DNA of 57,204 nucleotides from Paenimyroides baculatum (GTDB lineage Bacteria; Bacteroidota; Bacteroidia; Flavobacteriales; Flavobacteriaceae). The position numbers and the translations under genes are program-made. The notes under the pieces were generated by a model. That model did no database searches and was not told where the DNA came from. It saw only the letters and a list, made by a program, of their open reading frames with translations. This document shows, piece after piece, positions 7,170-16,270 of this stretch; the first letter of the stretch is position 1; every line of letters begins with the position of its first letter. The DNA lies in contig NZ_VWSG01000016.1 of NCBI RefSeq assembly GCF_008629655.1, positions 1-57,204 of the forward strand. Direction: 5' to 3'.

Positions 7170-7985
7170 TTATTCTGTGTAATTATTTAACAATTTGGTT
7201 GGTGCACAGCCATACTGCTTTTTGAACGCAAATGAAAAATGCGAAAGGTTTTCGAAACCAATTTCATAGTAAAAATCAACAGGTTTTTTATTTTTTTCAA
7301 CCAATTCATAATGCGCTAATTCCAAGCGTTTTTTTATCAACCATCGTTGCGGTGTTGAATGAAATGTTTTCTGAAAATCACGTTTGAAAGTAGTAAGACT
7401 GCGTCCTGTAAGGTATCCGAATTTTTCCAATGACATATTGAACATGAAATTTTTTTCCATAAAAGTTTTCAGATCGATTTTTCCCGGTTCTTCAAAATTA
7501 TTCAAAACAACATCGATATTTCTGTCAATGGTTCGCAAAATAGTGATTGCCTCATTGATCTTTAGCGAGGCAATATTTTCAGGAAAACTATTTTGGATTT
7601 CGAAGTAAGGAATCAGTGAATTAAGGCAGCTTTCCAATAAAGGATGTTTGTGGAAACGGATGATCTTCTCTAGTTTAATTTCTGTTCTTACAGATCGATT
7701 GTCATAAAATTCTTTCAATCGTTTTGTTGAAAGATGCATTGCAACCGCTTTATGCGGCAATCCATTTTTTGGGTAATTGACGATTGTTGCCAATTGGTTT
7801 CTTGGAATCAAAAATATACTGCCCGCGACGAAAACAAAACTTTCATCGGCCTGAATGATTTTGGTTTCACCCGAAATCAGCCAGACTAACAAATGATCTT
7901 GAAATGCCGCTTCTGTTTTGAACAACTTTCCTTCGTAACAAGAAAGTTTAAGTTCGGGACTGATATAGTTGACCTGATAATCCAT
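7170..7985 (-). CDS. AraC family transcriptional regulator
   Basis: 271 aa. The N-terminal half is a cupin-like sensing part (VAGSIFLIPRNQLATIVNYPKN, residues 50-71). The C-terminal double helix-turn-helix begins near 175 (MNMSLEKFGYLTGRSLTTFKRDFQKTF) and ends with the AraC signature PVDFYYEIGFENLSHFSFAFKKQYGCAPTKL split over residues 236-266. It sits between the SDR gene (20 bp upstream) and the methyltransferase, so it probably controls this operon, whose promoter is at 9030-9037. The ligand is unknown. Confidence 0.9.
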   Translation of the reverse strand: MDYQVNYISPELKLSCYEGKLFKTEAAFQDHLLVWLISGETKIIQADESFVFVAGSIFLIPRNQLATIVNYPKNGLPHKAVAMHLSTKRLKEFYDNRSVRTEIKLEKIIRFHKHPLLESCLNSLIPYFEIQNSFPENIASLKINEAITILRTIDRNIDVVLNNFEEPGKIDLKTFMEKNFMFNMSLEKFGYLTGRSLTTFKRDFQKTFHSTPQRWLIKKRLELAHYELVEKNKKPVDFYYEIGFENLSHFSFAFKKQYGCAPTKLLNNYTE

Positions 7986-8005
7986 GTATTACAAATATAC
8001 AAATA

Positions 8006-9001
8006 TCAGCTCAATTCAAATTTAATGCCCGTCATTTCTTCACTCAGGTTCCACAAACGCTGCGCATTATGTTCATCTAAGGAATAAGATTTTACACCAC
8101 CAATTAATTTATTATCAGGGCTTAAAAGTGCCACGTCTACATTTTCACAATACACGCCTCCCAGATCATTCAGTAAAGGACTTGTGGCACACCAAACCGT
8201 TGTTGCAGCACCTTGAGGGATGGTTTTTAAAGAAGCCTGCACTTCAGGCAATAAATTTCCTTCAGAATCTACATAACCTAATTTTTGAAACAGATCTAAT
8301 GGTGCTTCTCTTGACAATTCGGTTTCTCCGACAGCTCCGGGACATAAAGCATAGCTTCTAACATTGTGTTGTTTTGCACGAGTATCAAACTCAAGCGAAA
8401 AAAGATTGACTGCAGTTTTTGATTGTCCATAGCCGAGCAATGTTTCATATTCGCGATGAACAAAATTCGGATCCTCAAAATTAAAATCCGAAAACTGGTG
8501 ACCGCCGGAAGAAACATTTACAACCCTTGCGCCGTTTGCTTTTTTCAAAGCAGTCCACAATCTTGCAGTGAGCTGAAAATGTGCCAAATAGTTAACTGCC
8601 AATTGCGATTCAAATCCCCGATTGTCTCTACGAAGCGGAACCCACATAATGCCTGCGTTATTGATAAGCAAATGAAGCGGACTGCCTGAAGCCAGAAATT
8701 TTTCCGCAAAAGCATCTATTGAATCGGGATTTGCCAAATCCATTTCTTCGAATTGTACATTAGCGATTCTGGCAAGATTTCTTTTTGCTTTTTCAATGTC
8801 GCGAGCCGGAACGACGATCTTTGCGCCTGCATTGGACAGGGTCTTAACCGTTTCCAAACCAATTCCTGTATTCCCTCCGGTAACAATTACTATTTTTCCC
8901 GAAAGATCAATTCCCTTTATTACTTCTTCGGTTGTTGATTTTGAATTAAAACCCGATTTAATTGGATTTTGTAATTTACCTAGATAATTGTTTTGTTTCA
9001 T
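8006..9001 (-). CDS. short-chain dehydrogenase/reductase (retinol dehydrogenase-like)
   Basis: 331 aa, longer than classical SDRs by an N-terminal lead of about 30 residues. Cofactor motif TGGNTGIGLET (39-50), NNAG (112-115), catalytic Ser in VVNVSSGGHQFSDF near 161 and YxxxK in GYGQSKTAVNLF near 190, then the CPGAVGETEL stretch. This layout is that of the light-dependent protochlorophyllide/WW-oxidoreductase-like branch acting on hydrophobic alcohols or ketones. First gene of the operon with the AraC regulator and methyltransferase. Confidence 0.9.
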   Translation of the reverse strand: MKQNNYLGKLQNPIKSGFNSKSTTEEVIKGIDLSGKIVIVTGGNTGIGLETVKTLSNAGAKIVVPARDIEKAKRNLARIANVQFEEMDLANPDSIDAFAEKFLASGSPLHLLINNAGIMWVPLRRDNRGFESQLAVNYLAHFQLTARLWTALKKANGARVVNVSSGGHQFSDFNFEDPNFVHREYETLLGYGQSKTAVNLFSLEFDTRAKQHNVRSYALCPGAVGETELSREAPLDLFQKLGYVDSEGNLLPEVQASLKTIPQGAATTVWCATSPLLNDLGGVYCENVDVALLSPDNKLIGGVKSYSLDEHNAQRLWNLSEEMTGIKFELS

Positions 9002-9029
9002 TTTATTTAATTTTAATTGTTTGATAAAA

Positions 9030-9037
9030 CAAAATTA
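9030..9037 (-). promoter_or_regulatory. -7 box of the SDR-AraC-methyltransferase operon
   Basis: On the minus strand TAATTTTG fits TAnnTTTG; a TTG lies 17 nt further upstream (ATTGTTC). Initiation about 7 nt downstream would leave a leader of some 20 nt before the SDR ATG. The remaining 270 bp up to xseA (9038-9306) hold nothing else recognisable. Confidence 0.5.
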
Positions 9038-9306
9038 ACGGATCACAGAAAGAACAATTTTGTTGAAACGTCCGAACATGCTTTGTTGAAAAGTTCATAC
9101 CGCTCTTGATTTGTGTAGATTTTTATATTCTGTTTTAATAGGGAATTGGTGGAATTGGGAAATTTTGTAACGAGGTAACGAGCTTGTACGTTTTATCAGC
9201 AACCACTTTTTTTTTATGTAATGCCCGATAAAAAACATTAACAGAAAAAAATTTTGATTTTATAACCTTCCTTTTTTTATCTTTATTGAACAATTAAAGA
9301 CAAACT

Positions 9307-10782
9307 GTGATTTCAGAAAAAGCCTATTCCCTATCGGTTATCATGAACCGCATCAAGCAACTGTTTGACGAGTGTATGAACGAGGTATATTTTTGGATGA
9401 AGGCAGAACTGATGCATGTAAAAAGCGACCGCAAAGGGCACTACTATCTGGATTTGGTAGAAACAAAAGACGGAACCATTCTTGCCAAAAGTACCGCCCA
9501 GATATGGAACTATACTGTAACTTACCTGAAGGAAGAACTGGGAAGGGATTTTGAACACATCATTAAGCCGGGGAGCGAAATTATGTGCTACTGCAAAGCC
9601 GTTTTTCATACCGTTTACGGGTTATCGTTCGTTATTACGAAAGTGGACGTAACCTACAACCTTGGCGCATTGGAACGCAAAAAGAAGGCCGTACTGGAAC
9701 AACTGCTGAAGGAAGGAATTTTAGAAAAAAACAAAGAACACAAACTGCCAAAAGTGATTCAGCGAATTGCACTTGTAGCATCGCCCAACACATCGGGTTA
9801 CGAAGATTTTCTGAACCAGCTGAACAAAAATTCCTATGGATATGCTTACCAAATAGAAAATTTTCCTGCAAAGGTACAGGGAGATACCGCTGCAAAAGAA
9901 ATAGCCGAGCAGCTTGGGAAAATACCCTACGGGAATTTTGATGCAGTAGTACTGCTGCGCGGAGGCGGATCGAAATTTGACCTGGAGGCATTTAACGATT
10001 ACGAACTGGCAAAAGCAATAGGCAGCTGCCCTCTACCCGTTATTACCGGTATTGGTCATGAAACCGATACCAGCATTGCAGACCTTACAGCACATACCTC
10101 ACTGAAAACACCCAGTGCCGCAGGTGCGTTTATAGTAGAACGTACTGTTGAATTTGAAAACAACATACAGCTTTTGTATATAGGCATAAGGCAAACCTAC
10201 GAGCGAAAACTGCAGCAGCTGAATAAAGATATGAAACACCATATTACTGAATTTGCTTCATTGAGTATAGCCCTGACCCGAATGGAGCGAGGAAACCTAC
10301 ACACGCTTACCAACCGTATACTTACTATGGTAAACGAAGAACAGGTACAGGCACATTCACTGTTGGACAAAGCTTTACAACAGCTGAGCCTGCTGCCAAA
10401 AAAACAGACACAGCAAGCCTTACAGATAAGGAATGAACAAGCGGAACAACTACAGTTATACAGCAGCTATATAGTGCGCGAAGCCAGAACACCGTTAAAG
10501 CAAAAGACGGAGCAACTGCACTACCTTACAAAAATGAAACTTAGACAGGCAAATAGCAAACTTGACAATTGGGAACATTATTCGAACCTTTACCATCCTG
10601 AAGCACTATTAAAAAAAGGCTACGGACTTGTAAGGAAAGAAGAGGTAATTGTAAAACATACCACTATGCTTGAAAAAGGAGATTTTATAGAAATTGAACT
10701 TTACGACCGAATAGTTAACGCTAAAATAGAAGATACACCCACATGGAAGGACTTACATACGAAAAAGCAGAACAAGAATTAG
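9307..10782 (+). CDS. xseA: exodeoxyribonuclease VII large subunit
   Basis: 491 aa. The OB-fold N-terminal domain (YSLSVIMNRIKQLFDECMNE...FWMKAELMHVK-DRKGHYYLDLVE) occupies residues 6-100. The catalytic domain carries IALVASPNTSGYEDFLNQL (160-178), VVLLRGGGSKFDLEAFNDYELAKAI (218-242) and PVITGIGHETDTSIADLTAH (247-266), followed by the long coiled-coil with three Q-rich repeats. Exo VII degrades single-stranded DNA from both ends and acts in repair. The GTG at 9307 is chosen because the family's YS(V/L)S...NRIK start lies upstream of the first ATG. Overlaps xseB by 40 bp. Confidence 0.93.
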   Translation: MISEKAYSLSVIMNRIKQLFDECMNEVYFWMKAELMHVKSDRKGHYYLDLVETKDGTILAKSTAQIWNYTVTYLKEELGRDFEHIIKPGSEIMCYCKAVFHTVYGLSFVITKVDVTYNLGALERKKKAVLEQLLKEGILEKNKEHKLPKVIQRIALVASPNTSGYEDFLNQLNKNSYGYAYQIENFPAKVQGDTAAKEIAEQLGKIPYGNFDAVVLLRGGGSKFDLEAFNDYELAKAIGSCPLPVITGIGHETDTSIADLTAHTSLKTPSAAGAFIVERTVEFENNIQLLYIGIRQTYERKLQQLNKDMKHHITEFASLSIALTRMERGNLHTLTNRILTMVNEEQVQAHSLLDKALQQLSLLPKKQTQQALQIRNEQAEQLQLYSSYIVREARTPLKQKTEQLHYLTKMKLRQANSKLDNWEHYSNLYHPEALLKKGYGLVRKEEVIVKHTTMLEKGDFIEIELYDRIVNAKIEDTPTWKDLHTKKQNKN

Positions 10783-10937
10783 AACAGATTCTTGATGATT
10801 TAAGAAACGACCGCATTGGTATAGACGCACTGGCTGAAAAGGTAGAACGTGCATCGAAACTGATCGTTTTCTGCAAAGAGAAACTTGCTTCTACGGAAAA
10901 GAAAGTGGAAGAAATAATAAAGACACTTGGGTTGTAA
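10743..10937 (+). CDS. xseB: exodeoxyribonuclease VII small subunit
   Basis: 64 aa, the normal size. The signature LTYEKAEQELEQILDDLRNDRIGIDALAEKVERA is present as TYEKAEQELEQILDDLR (residues 5-21) and IDALAEKVERASKLI (27-41); the rest is helical up to EEIIKTLGL. It forms the small-subunit bundle around the large-subunit coiled coil. Start lies inside xseA (40-bp overlap), so the two are translationally coupled. Confidence 0.93.
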   Translation: MEGLTYEKAEQELEQILDDLRNDRIGIDALAEKVERASKLIVFCKEKLASTEKKVEEIIKTLGL

Positions 10938-11099
10938 CACAAAATTTGGAACTACAACTTACAGTGTGAGAAACTGCTTGAATATTCCTGGCCATTTATT
11001 TGTGCCAGACAAAAATCTTATAAATGTGATTCTGGTTTTTATTTGCTATTTTATATAAGTTTTTATTAAAAAACAGTATTTTTAAATTAAAACTACTTT

Positions 11100-12227
11100 A
11101 TGAACAACCGTATTGTTTACTTACTTTTCTGCGTAATAATTTTATACTCGTGTACTTCCAACAAGTATGAAACGAAAGACATTACAGGACAATGGAAATT
11201 TATAAAACATGAAAGTAACCAGCCACAATTGGATGAAAGTGATCCTGAATATATTCCAGATTCTGGTTTTGAAGATTATTTTGTTCCCGGTTTTCACTTT
11301 ATCAATGAAAAAGATGTTTCTTATAAAATAGGGTTTTACAGAACCAACGGAAAAGGTAGAAAAGACTATTTAGGTACCCGAACAACCTACAGAATTATTG
11401 GTGACAGCTTAAAGATGTACCACAAGGCAGATGGTAAATGGAATGCTTATAAAATACTTTCATTAACGAAAGACACTCTAAAACTTGTTGCAGGTAACGG
11501 CTACGACACATACGCTAAATTAACTTACCAGACGGATGCTATAGAGCATTACGATAAGATCATCATGTCCAGTTCGGGATGTTATGGAAGCTGCCCTATT
11601 CTTAGTATAAGTATTGACAATGCAGGCACAATGCTTTTTTCGGGCATTGAATATACCGATAAGACTGGTTTGTATAAAGCACAAGTAAGCTTACAAGAAT
11701 TTAAAAACTTTGAAGAAAATTTTAAACAAAGCGCTATTAAAGATTTAAAAAATCATTATGCTGCATCATGGACGGATGACCAAACTATATCGGTAACCTT
11801 TGTGCGAAATGATACTATTGTAAAATCTGTTTCTGATTATGGCAGACATGCGCCTACTGAATTTATCTGGGCTTATAACGATTTAAGTTATTTATATCTG
11901 CGTAAGAAACTGGAAAAGATTAATGCAAGCATACCTTTTTATTTTTTTGGCGATATATATTTTGCAGATAAAAAACACTATTACCCTATGTATGAATCTG
12001 AGGTGTTTTTTCTGTTTCAGGAACTAATGATGAAAGCTACCGTTTCTGATCAGAAATTTAAACCTCTTTATTTTACTACTGATTATTTTTGGGAGGAAGG
12101 AGAAAAAATGTACACTGATGGTCGTTTTTACCAAATAAAACTAGAAAACGAAACCGTATTATATGATTTAGGGTATAATTTTATTACCAGAAATAATATT
12201 GAACAACGCAAGATATTGAAAGAATAA
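11100..12227 (+). CDS. DUF6438-containing lipoprotein
   Basis: 375 aa. Signal peptide MNNRIVYLLFCVIILYSC with a lipobox ending at Cys18. The central segment, residues about 155-270, is a DUF6438 domain: IIMSSSGCYGSCPILSISID and TMLFSGIEYTD show the CxGxCPxY-like core typical of the family. The C-terminal 90 residues do not resemble anything I know. Anchored in the outer or inner membrane facing the periplasm or surface. Monocistronic, with an AT-rich leader. Confidence 0.75.
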   Translation: MNNRIVYLLFCVIILYSCTSNKYETKDITGQWKFIKHESNQPQLDESDPEYIPDSGFEDYFVPGFHFINEKDVSYKIGFYRTNGKGRKDYLGTRTTYRIIGDSLKMYHKADGKWNAYKILSLTKDTLKLVAGNGYDTYAKLTYQTDAIEHYDKIIMSSSGCYGSCPILSISIDNAGTMLFSGIEYTDKTGLYKAQVSLQEFKNFEENFKQSAIKDLKNHYAASWTDDQTISVTFVRNDTIVKSVSDYGRHAPTEFIWAYNDLSYLYLRKKLEKINASIPFYFFGDIYFADKKHYYPMYESEVFFLFQELMMKATVSDQKFKPLYFTTDYFWEEGEKMYTDGRFYQIKLENETVLYDLGYNFITRNNIEQRKILKE

Positions 12228-12547
12228 AGAAGCCTTTCAGCGCCAAAGGTTAAGAGCGTACTACAGACATTACTATTTTCATGAACATTTAGTTTATTTA
12301 CATGATGAAATTTAGAACGATGCGAATGAGATTCTTCACTTCGTTCTGAATGACAGGATGATTAAGAATTTAGAACTATAGCTTAATGGAAGACAGATGT
12401 ATTTTGAATTTAGGATGAGATTCTGAAACAAGTTCAGAATGACAAAATACTTTACAAATCTTTTGAAAATCATTGATTAATTAAACGAACATTTTGAGGA
12501 AAAGCCGAGTAATATGCATTGGTATGTTGTTGTAAAGAACTTGCTTT
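12228..12547. other. intergenic region with two REP-like repeats
   Basis: No gene. Two copies of a dispersed flavobacterial motif are present: GAGATTCTTCACTTCG-TTCTGAATGACA (12327-12354) and GAGATTCTGAAACAAG-TTCAGAATGACA (12417-12444). Each can fold as an imperfect hairpin (ATTCTGAA / TTCAGAAT). Such elements are common between genes in this group and may act as REP/BIME-like sequences. Confidence 0.6.
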
Positions 12548-13168
12548 TTACCTGATGACCCTGCGAAAGGTAAGATTGATTCTGGGCAGTACCTCTTTAG
12601 CGGTTTTAGGAACTGCGTGTTCCCAGAAACTATTGGTTTTGCCCGCCATAGTAAGGAACGAACCGTGATACAGCGGTATTTCGAGTTGTGGAACATCTTT
12701 CCGAAATTTATGCCTTAAGCGGAACATGCGTGTTTCACCAAAAGTCACAGATGCAATAATTGGATTGATACCCGATTTATCGATCTTGTCGCTATGCCAC
12801 GAAACACCGTCGTTGCCGTTGCGGTACAGGTTTAAAAGTACCGCATTGAACTTAAGACCGATTTGTGTTTCTACCCGTTGGCGTATTTTATTTAGGTCGG
12901 CAGTAAATTCGGGTGCATTTCCCGAGGGAATACCGTCCTTTTTATCCTGATGCCAGGAGATCATGCGGGGTGCGGTTACAATTTTATCGTACATGGGCAT
13001 TTCATATTCACGCCATTGGGTTTCTGTCAGCAACTTATCGTAAAAATCGTCGGATTCTTCTTTACTGAAGAAATTATCAATGAGCATTATATCTGCATCG
13101 GGCAGATCGAACTCCCGGGTGCCACGGGTGCCGGTTGCAAACAGGTCGGTATCGTTAAAAAGCTTCAT
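12548..13168 (-). CDS. AlkB-type 2-oxoglutarate-dependent DNA dioxygenase
   Basis: 206 aa, the usual length of the short bacterial AlkB homologues. Iron ligands H125 and D127 in WHSDK and H184 in EHAVPK, with the 2-oxoglutarate arginine in RINLTFRRV (R196/R202). The substrate-lid segment YEMPMYDKIVTAPRMISWHQD (55-75) is typical of the ALKBH2/3-like branch. It removes methyl groups from 1-methyladenine or 3-methylcytosine. It lies 7 bp after the polymerase gene, so it is the third gene of a dinB-dnaE2-alkB operon, coupling lesion reversal to lesion bypass. Confidence 0.9.
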   Translation of the reverse strand: MKLFNDTDLFATGTRGTREFDLPDADIMLIDNFFSKEESDDFYDKLLTETQWREYEMPMYDKIVTAPRMISWHQDKKDGIPSGNAPEFTADLNKIRQRVETQIGLKFNAVLLNLYRNGNDGVSWHSDKIDKSGINPIIASVTFGETRMFRLRHKFRKDVPQLEIPLYHGSFLTMAGKTNSFWEHAVPKTAKEVLPRINLTFRRVIR

Positions 13169-13175
13169 ATATTGT

Positions 13176-16100
13176 TTATTCTTTGTTTTTCATTATATCT
13201 TTTATGTTGTACTGTTCGTTGATCTTACGTCTTGGCAGCCCTATTTCATGTTCCTGCGGGTACGGTTTGCGCTGCGTCATGGAAACGTCTTCCTTTATCT
13301 GTTGGTGAACATTGTATGCTTTATCGGTATCATGGGCATAGCGCGGATCGGGGATGAACGGCATTTTTGCCATTTTAAGTATTGTTATTGTAGGGAAATG
13401 ATAATCGACCTCTACCCTGCCCAATAACAAATAACAACCGCCACCTTGAAAGGGATACTGCTGCAGACAATCAGGGAAATGGGCGGTATCGAAATAGTTT
13501 CCTTCCACATCGATCCAGGTACCAAAAAACATAGCTCCTTTCTTGGTGGGTACATGTTTGCGCGAAATAAGGTATGCAAGCATTTTTACTTCTTTTTTGT
13601 GGTGGTTTGTAAGCTCTTTAGCCATAACCTCACCCCTGTGTTTTGTCTGCAACAGATCGAAAGGTGTGCAGGATACCGTAAAACCTATCAATTCTATTTC
13701 ATCAAAAGCATCTTCAAACCGAGATCGGGATAACTCAGGAAGTTTAAACTCTTTTACAGGTTCCTGCAACAGGGTAAGGTTACGGTTTTCGGATTTAAAG
13801 TTCACTAACAGCAAGCGTGCCTGTACCAACAGCTCGTTCTTATTTTTTCCGGTAAAACGAAAAGCGCCTATGTATATTAACAACTGCACCCCTTCTATAC
13901 CAATAGGTATGCGGCGAATGAAATCTTCCAGAGAACTATAATCACCATTGCGCTTACGTTCTTCGGGTATGTGTTCGCCCAACTTACTTTCGAGTCCCTG
14001 CAGGTGCATAAAACCCAGATACACATCTGTTCCATAGAGCGTGGTTTGGTATTCGCTGTTATTGACACAGGGGTTTAAAATTGTGGCACCCGACATACGT
14101 GCTTCGTGCACGTAGACTTCGGTACGGTAAAAGCCCCCCATGTTGTTGATGACCGCCACCATGAATTCTACCGGATAATATACCTTGAGGTACAGGCTTT
14201 GGTAACTTTCTACGGCATAAGAAGCAGAATGCGCCTTACAGAACGAATAACCTGCAAAAGATTCGATCTGGCGGTAGACTTCGCGGCTTAACGATTCGCT
14301 ATGACCTTTTGCTGTACATGAAGCAAAGAAATTATCTTTTACCTTTTGCAGTGCCGCCAGCGAACGCCCCTTACCGCTCATTGCCCGCCGGAGGATATCG
14401 CCGTCTGCTGCTTCAAGTCCGCCAAAATGCATGGCGATCTTGATGACGTCTTCCTGATACACCATGATGCCGTAGGTATCGCCCAGATGTTCTTCAAACA
14501 CCTCATGGAAATACTCGAACTGATCGGGATAATTGTGCCGGAAGATGTATTCTTTCATCATCCCCGACTGCGCCACGCCCGGACGGATGATGGACGATGC
14601 CGCCACCAACGTTTTATAATTGTCGCACTTAAGCCTTCTAAGTAACCCCCGCATGGCAGGAGATTCGATGTAAAAACAGCCGATTGTTTGTCCGCGGCTC
14701 AGGAATTCATTACACTGTTGTTCGTTTTTAGAGATGGACGTATCCCGAATGTCTACACTTACACCCCTGTTTTGTTCGATCAGCTTTACGGCATCGTTGA
14801 TGCTTCCGATGCCCCGCTGGCTCAGAATATCGAACTTTTCGAAGCCGATGTCTTCGGCAATGTGCATATCGAACTGGACGATTGGGAAGCCTTTGGGCGG
14901 CATTTCGAGTGCGGTATAGTTGGTAATTGGTTCTTCGGAAATAATGATGCCGCAGGAATGCATGCTGCGCTGGTTGGGATACTTCTCCAACATTTTTCCG
15001 TATTTGTGCACCAGTTTCACCACCGAATTATCATCGTGCCGTTCCATTGGATTTTTTGCCAGCGCATCGAGCTCGTCTTTCGGGAGTCCGAACACCTTGC
15101 CCAGTTCACGGAAAATAGAACGGTATTTGAATTCTACATTGGTGCCGCAAAAAGCTACATGGTCTTTGCCGTACCTTTTGAAAATATATTCTAAAATGGT
15201 ATTGCGGTCCTGCCAGCTCCAATCGATATCGAAATCGGGCGGTGTTTTGCGATTCAGGTTCAGGAACCGTTCAAAATACAGATCCAGTTCTATAGGACAG
15301 ATGTCTGTAATGCCCAGACAATAAGCAATGATGCTGTTGGCGCCGCTGCCCCTGCCGATGTGCATAAGACCCAAACTGCTGCTGTACCGGACAATGTCCC
15401 AGGTTATAAGGAAATATCCGCTGAACTCCAGTTCGTCTATTACTTTTAGTTCTTTCTGCACCCGTTGGAAAGCTACCTCATCATTTTCTGCATATCTTTT
15501 TTTGAGTCCGCTCATTGCCAGTTGCGTTAAAAGCTGAATATCACTTTCCCGACTGCCTGTAAAGTGTTTTTTGTTTTTTGGAGCCTTATAGTTATATTCA
15601 AAATGACAATCTTCTAATATTTTCTCCGTATTAGCTATAATTTCGGGATGATCTTTATACAGCCTTAACAGATCATCAACCGGCTGCATTGTTTCGTTCA
15701 GGGTACAAAAATCCTCTTCGGACAGCTTTGATAAAATGACATTCTGATCAATTGCCCGAAGGATGCGGTGCAGGTTGTGCTGTTTTTTTCCGGAGAAGGT
15801 TACCGGGCTCCAGATCACCATTTTTGTACGATCTTTCTGCCATTCTTGCTGAAAGAGAAAATTCAATTGTTCGGTTTTAACCCCAATAAACTCATTCTGA
15901 CGGAGTGTTTGCGGACGGTTTGAAAAAGGATAAATAATGTATACGTTTTCAAATTCCGGTGCTTTTAAAGGCAATTCAGCCCCATCGCAGTTATGTGCGG
16001 TAAGCAGCCTGCACATTTCACCAATACCTGCACGGTTTTTTGCCAGCCCTATATAGAGCAAGCGATTGTGTGATCGGAATTCCATTCCAACAACAGGCTT

Positions 16101-16268
16101 TATAGATGCCTGTTTACATGCTTTGGCAAAATCGTAAATACCCGTTACCGTATTGATATCGGTAAGCGCAAGCACCTTTACATTACAGGTTTGTGCCTGT
16201 GAAACAAGATCGTTTACCGAAAGGGTACCATATCTGAGGCTGTGATAGGAATGACAGTTTATATACAT
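13176..16268 (-). CDS. dnaE2: DNA polymerase III alpha subunit, error-prone DnaE2/ImuC-type
   Basis: 1030 aa, shorter than replicative DnaE. N-terminal PHP domain (INCHSYHSLRYGTLS, residues 3-17; LALTDINTVTGIYDF) looks reduced. The palm carries PPDFDIDW near residue 340, the position of the catalytic Asp pair, followed by HVAFCGTNVEF and the fingers GRGSGANSIIAYCLGITDI. Then SFAGYSFCKAHSASYAVESYQS and tandem HhH and OB-fold regions. The size and its place directly after a Y-family polymerase (2-bp gap) are those of mutasome DnaE2, which extends from lesions. The replicative dnaE is presumably elsewhere. Confidence 0.85.
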   Translation of the reverse strand: MYINCHSYHSLRYGTLSVNDLVSQAQTCNVKVLALTDINTVTGIYDFAKACKQASIKPVVGMEFRSHNRLLYIGLAKNRAGIGEMCRLLTAHNCDGAELPLKAPEFENVYIIYPFSNRPQTLRQNEFIGVKTEQLNFLFQQEWQKDRTKMVIWSPVTFSGKKQHNLHRILRAIDQNVILSKLSEEDFCTLNETMQPVDDLLRLYKDHPEIIANTEKILEDCHFEYNYKAPKNKKHFTGSRESDIQLLTQLAMSGLKKRYAENDEVAFQRVQKELKVIDELEFSGYFLITWDIVRYSSSLGLMHIGRGSGANSIIAYCLGITDICPIELDLYFERFLNLNRKTPPDFDIDWSWQDRNTILEYIFKRYGKDHVAFCGTNVEFKYRSIFRELGKVFGLPKDELDALAKNPMERHDDNSVVKLVHKYGKMLEKYPNQRSMHSCGIIISEEPITNYTALEMPPKGFPIVQFDMHIAEDIGFEKFDILSQRGIGSINDAVKLIEQNRGVSVDIRDTSISKNEQQCNEFLSRGQTIGCFYIESPAMRGLLRRLKCDNYKTLVAASSIIRPGVAQSGMMKEYIFRHNYPDQFEYFHEVFEEHLGDTYGIMVYQEDVIKIAMHFGGLEAADGDILRRAMSGKGRSLAALQKVKDNFFASCTAKGHSESLSREVYRQIESFAGYSFCKAHSASYAVESYQSLYLKVYYPVEFMVAVINNMGGFYRTEVYVHEARMSGATILNPCVNNSEYQTTLYGTDVYLGFMHLQGLESKLGEHIPEERKRNGDYSSLEDFIRRIPIGIEGVQLLIYIGAFRFTGKNKNELLVQARLLLVNFKSENRNLTLLQEPVKEFKLPELSRSRFEDAFDEIELIGFTVSCTPFDLLQTKHRGEVMAKELTNHHKKEVKMLAYLISRKHVPTKKGAMFFGTWIDVEGNYFDTAHFPDCLQQYPFQGGGCYLLLGRVEVDYHFPTITILKMAKMPFIPDPRYAHDTDKAYNVHQQIKEDVSMTQRKPYPQEHEIGLPRRKINEQYNIKDIMKNKE

Positions 16269-16270
16269 GG

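Noticed and set aside
14688..15194. 168-codon frame antisense to the polymerase gene
   Set aside because: It is opposite a full-length conserved DnaE2 coding sequence and shows no family motifs; a shadow of biased codon use. The same applies to other long antisense frames in xseA, dinB, nnr and the S24 gene.
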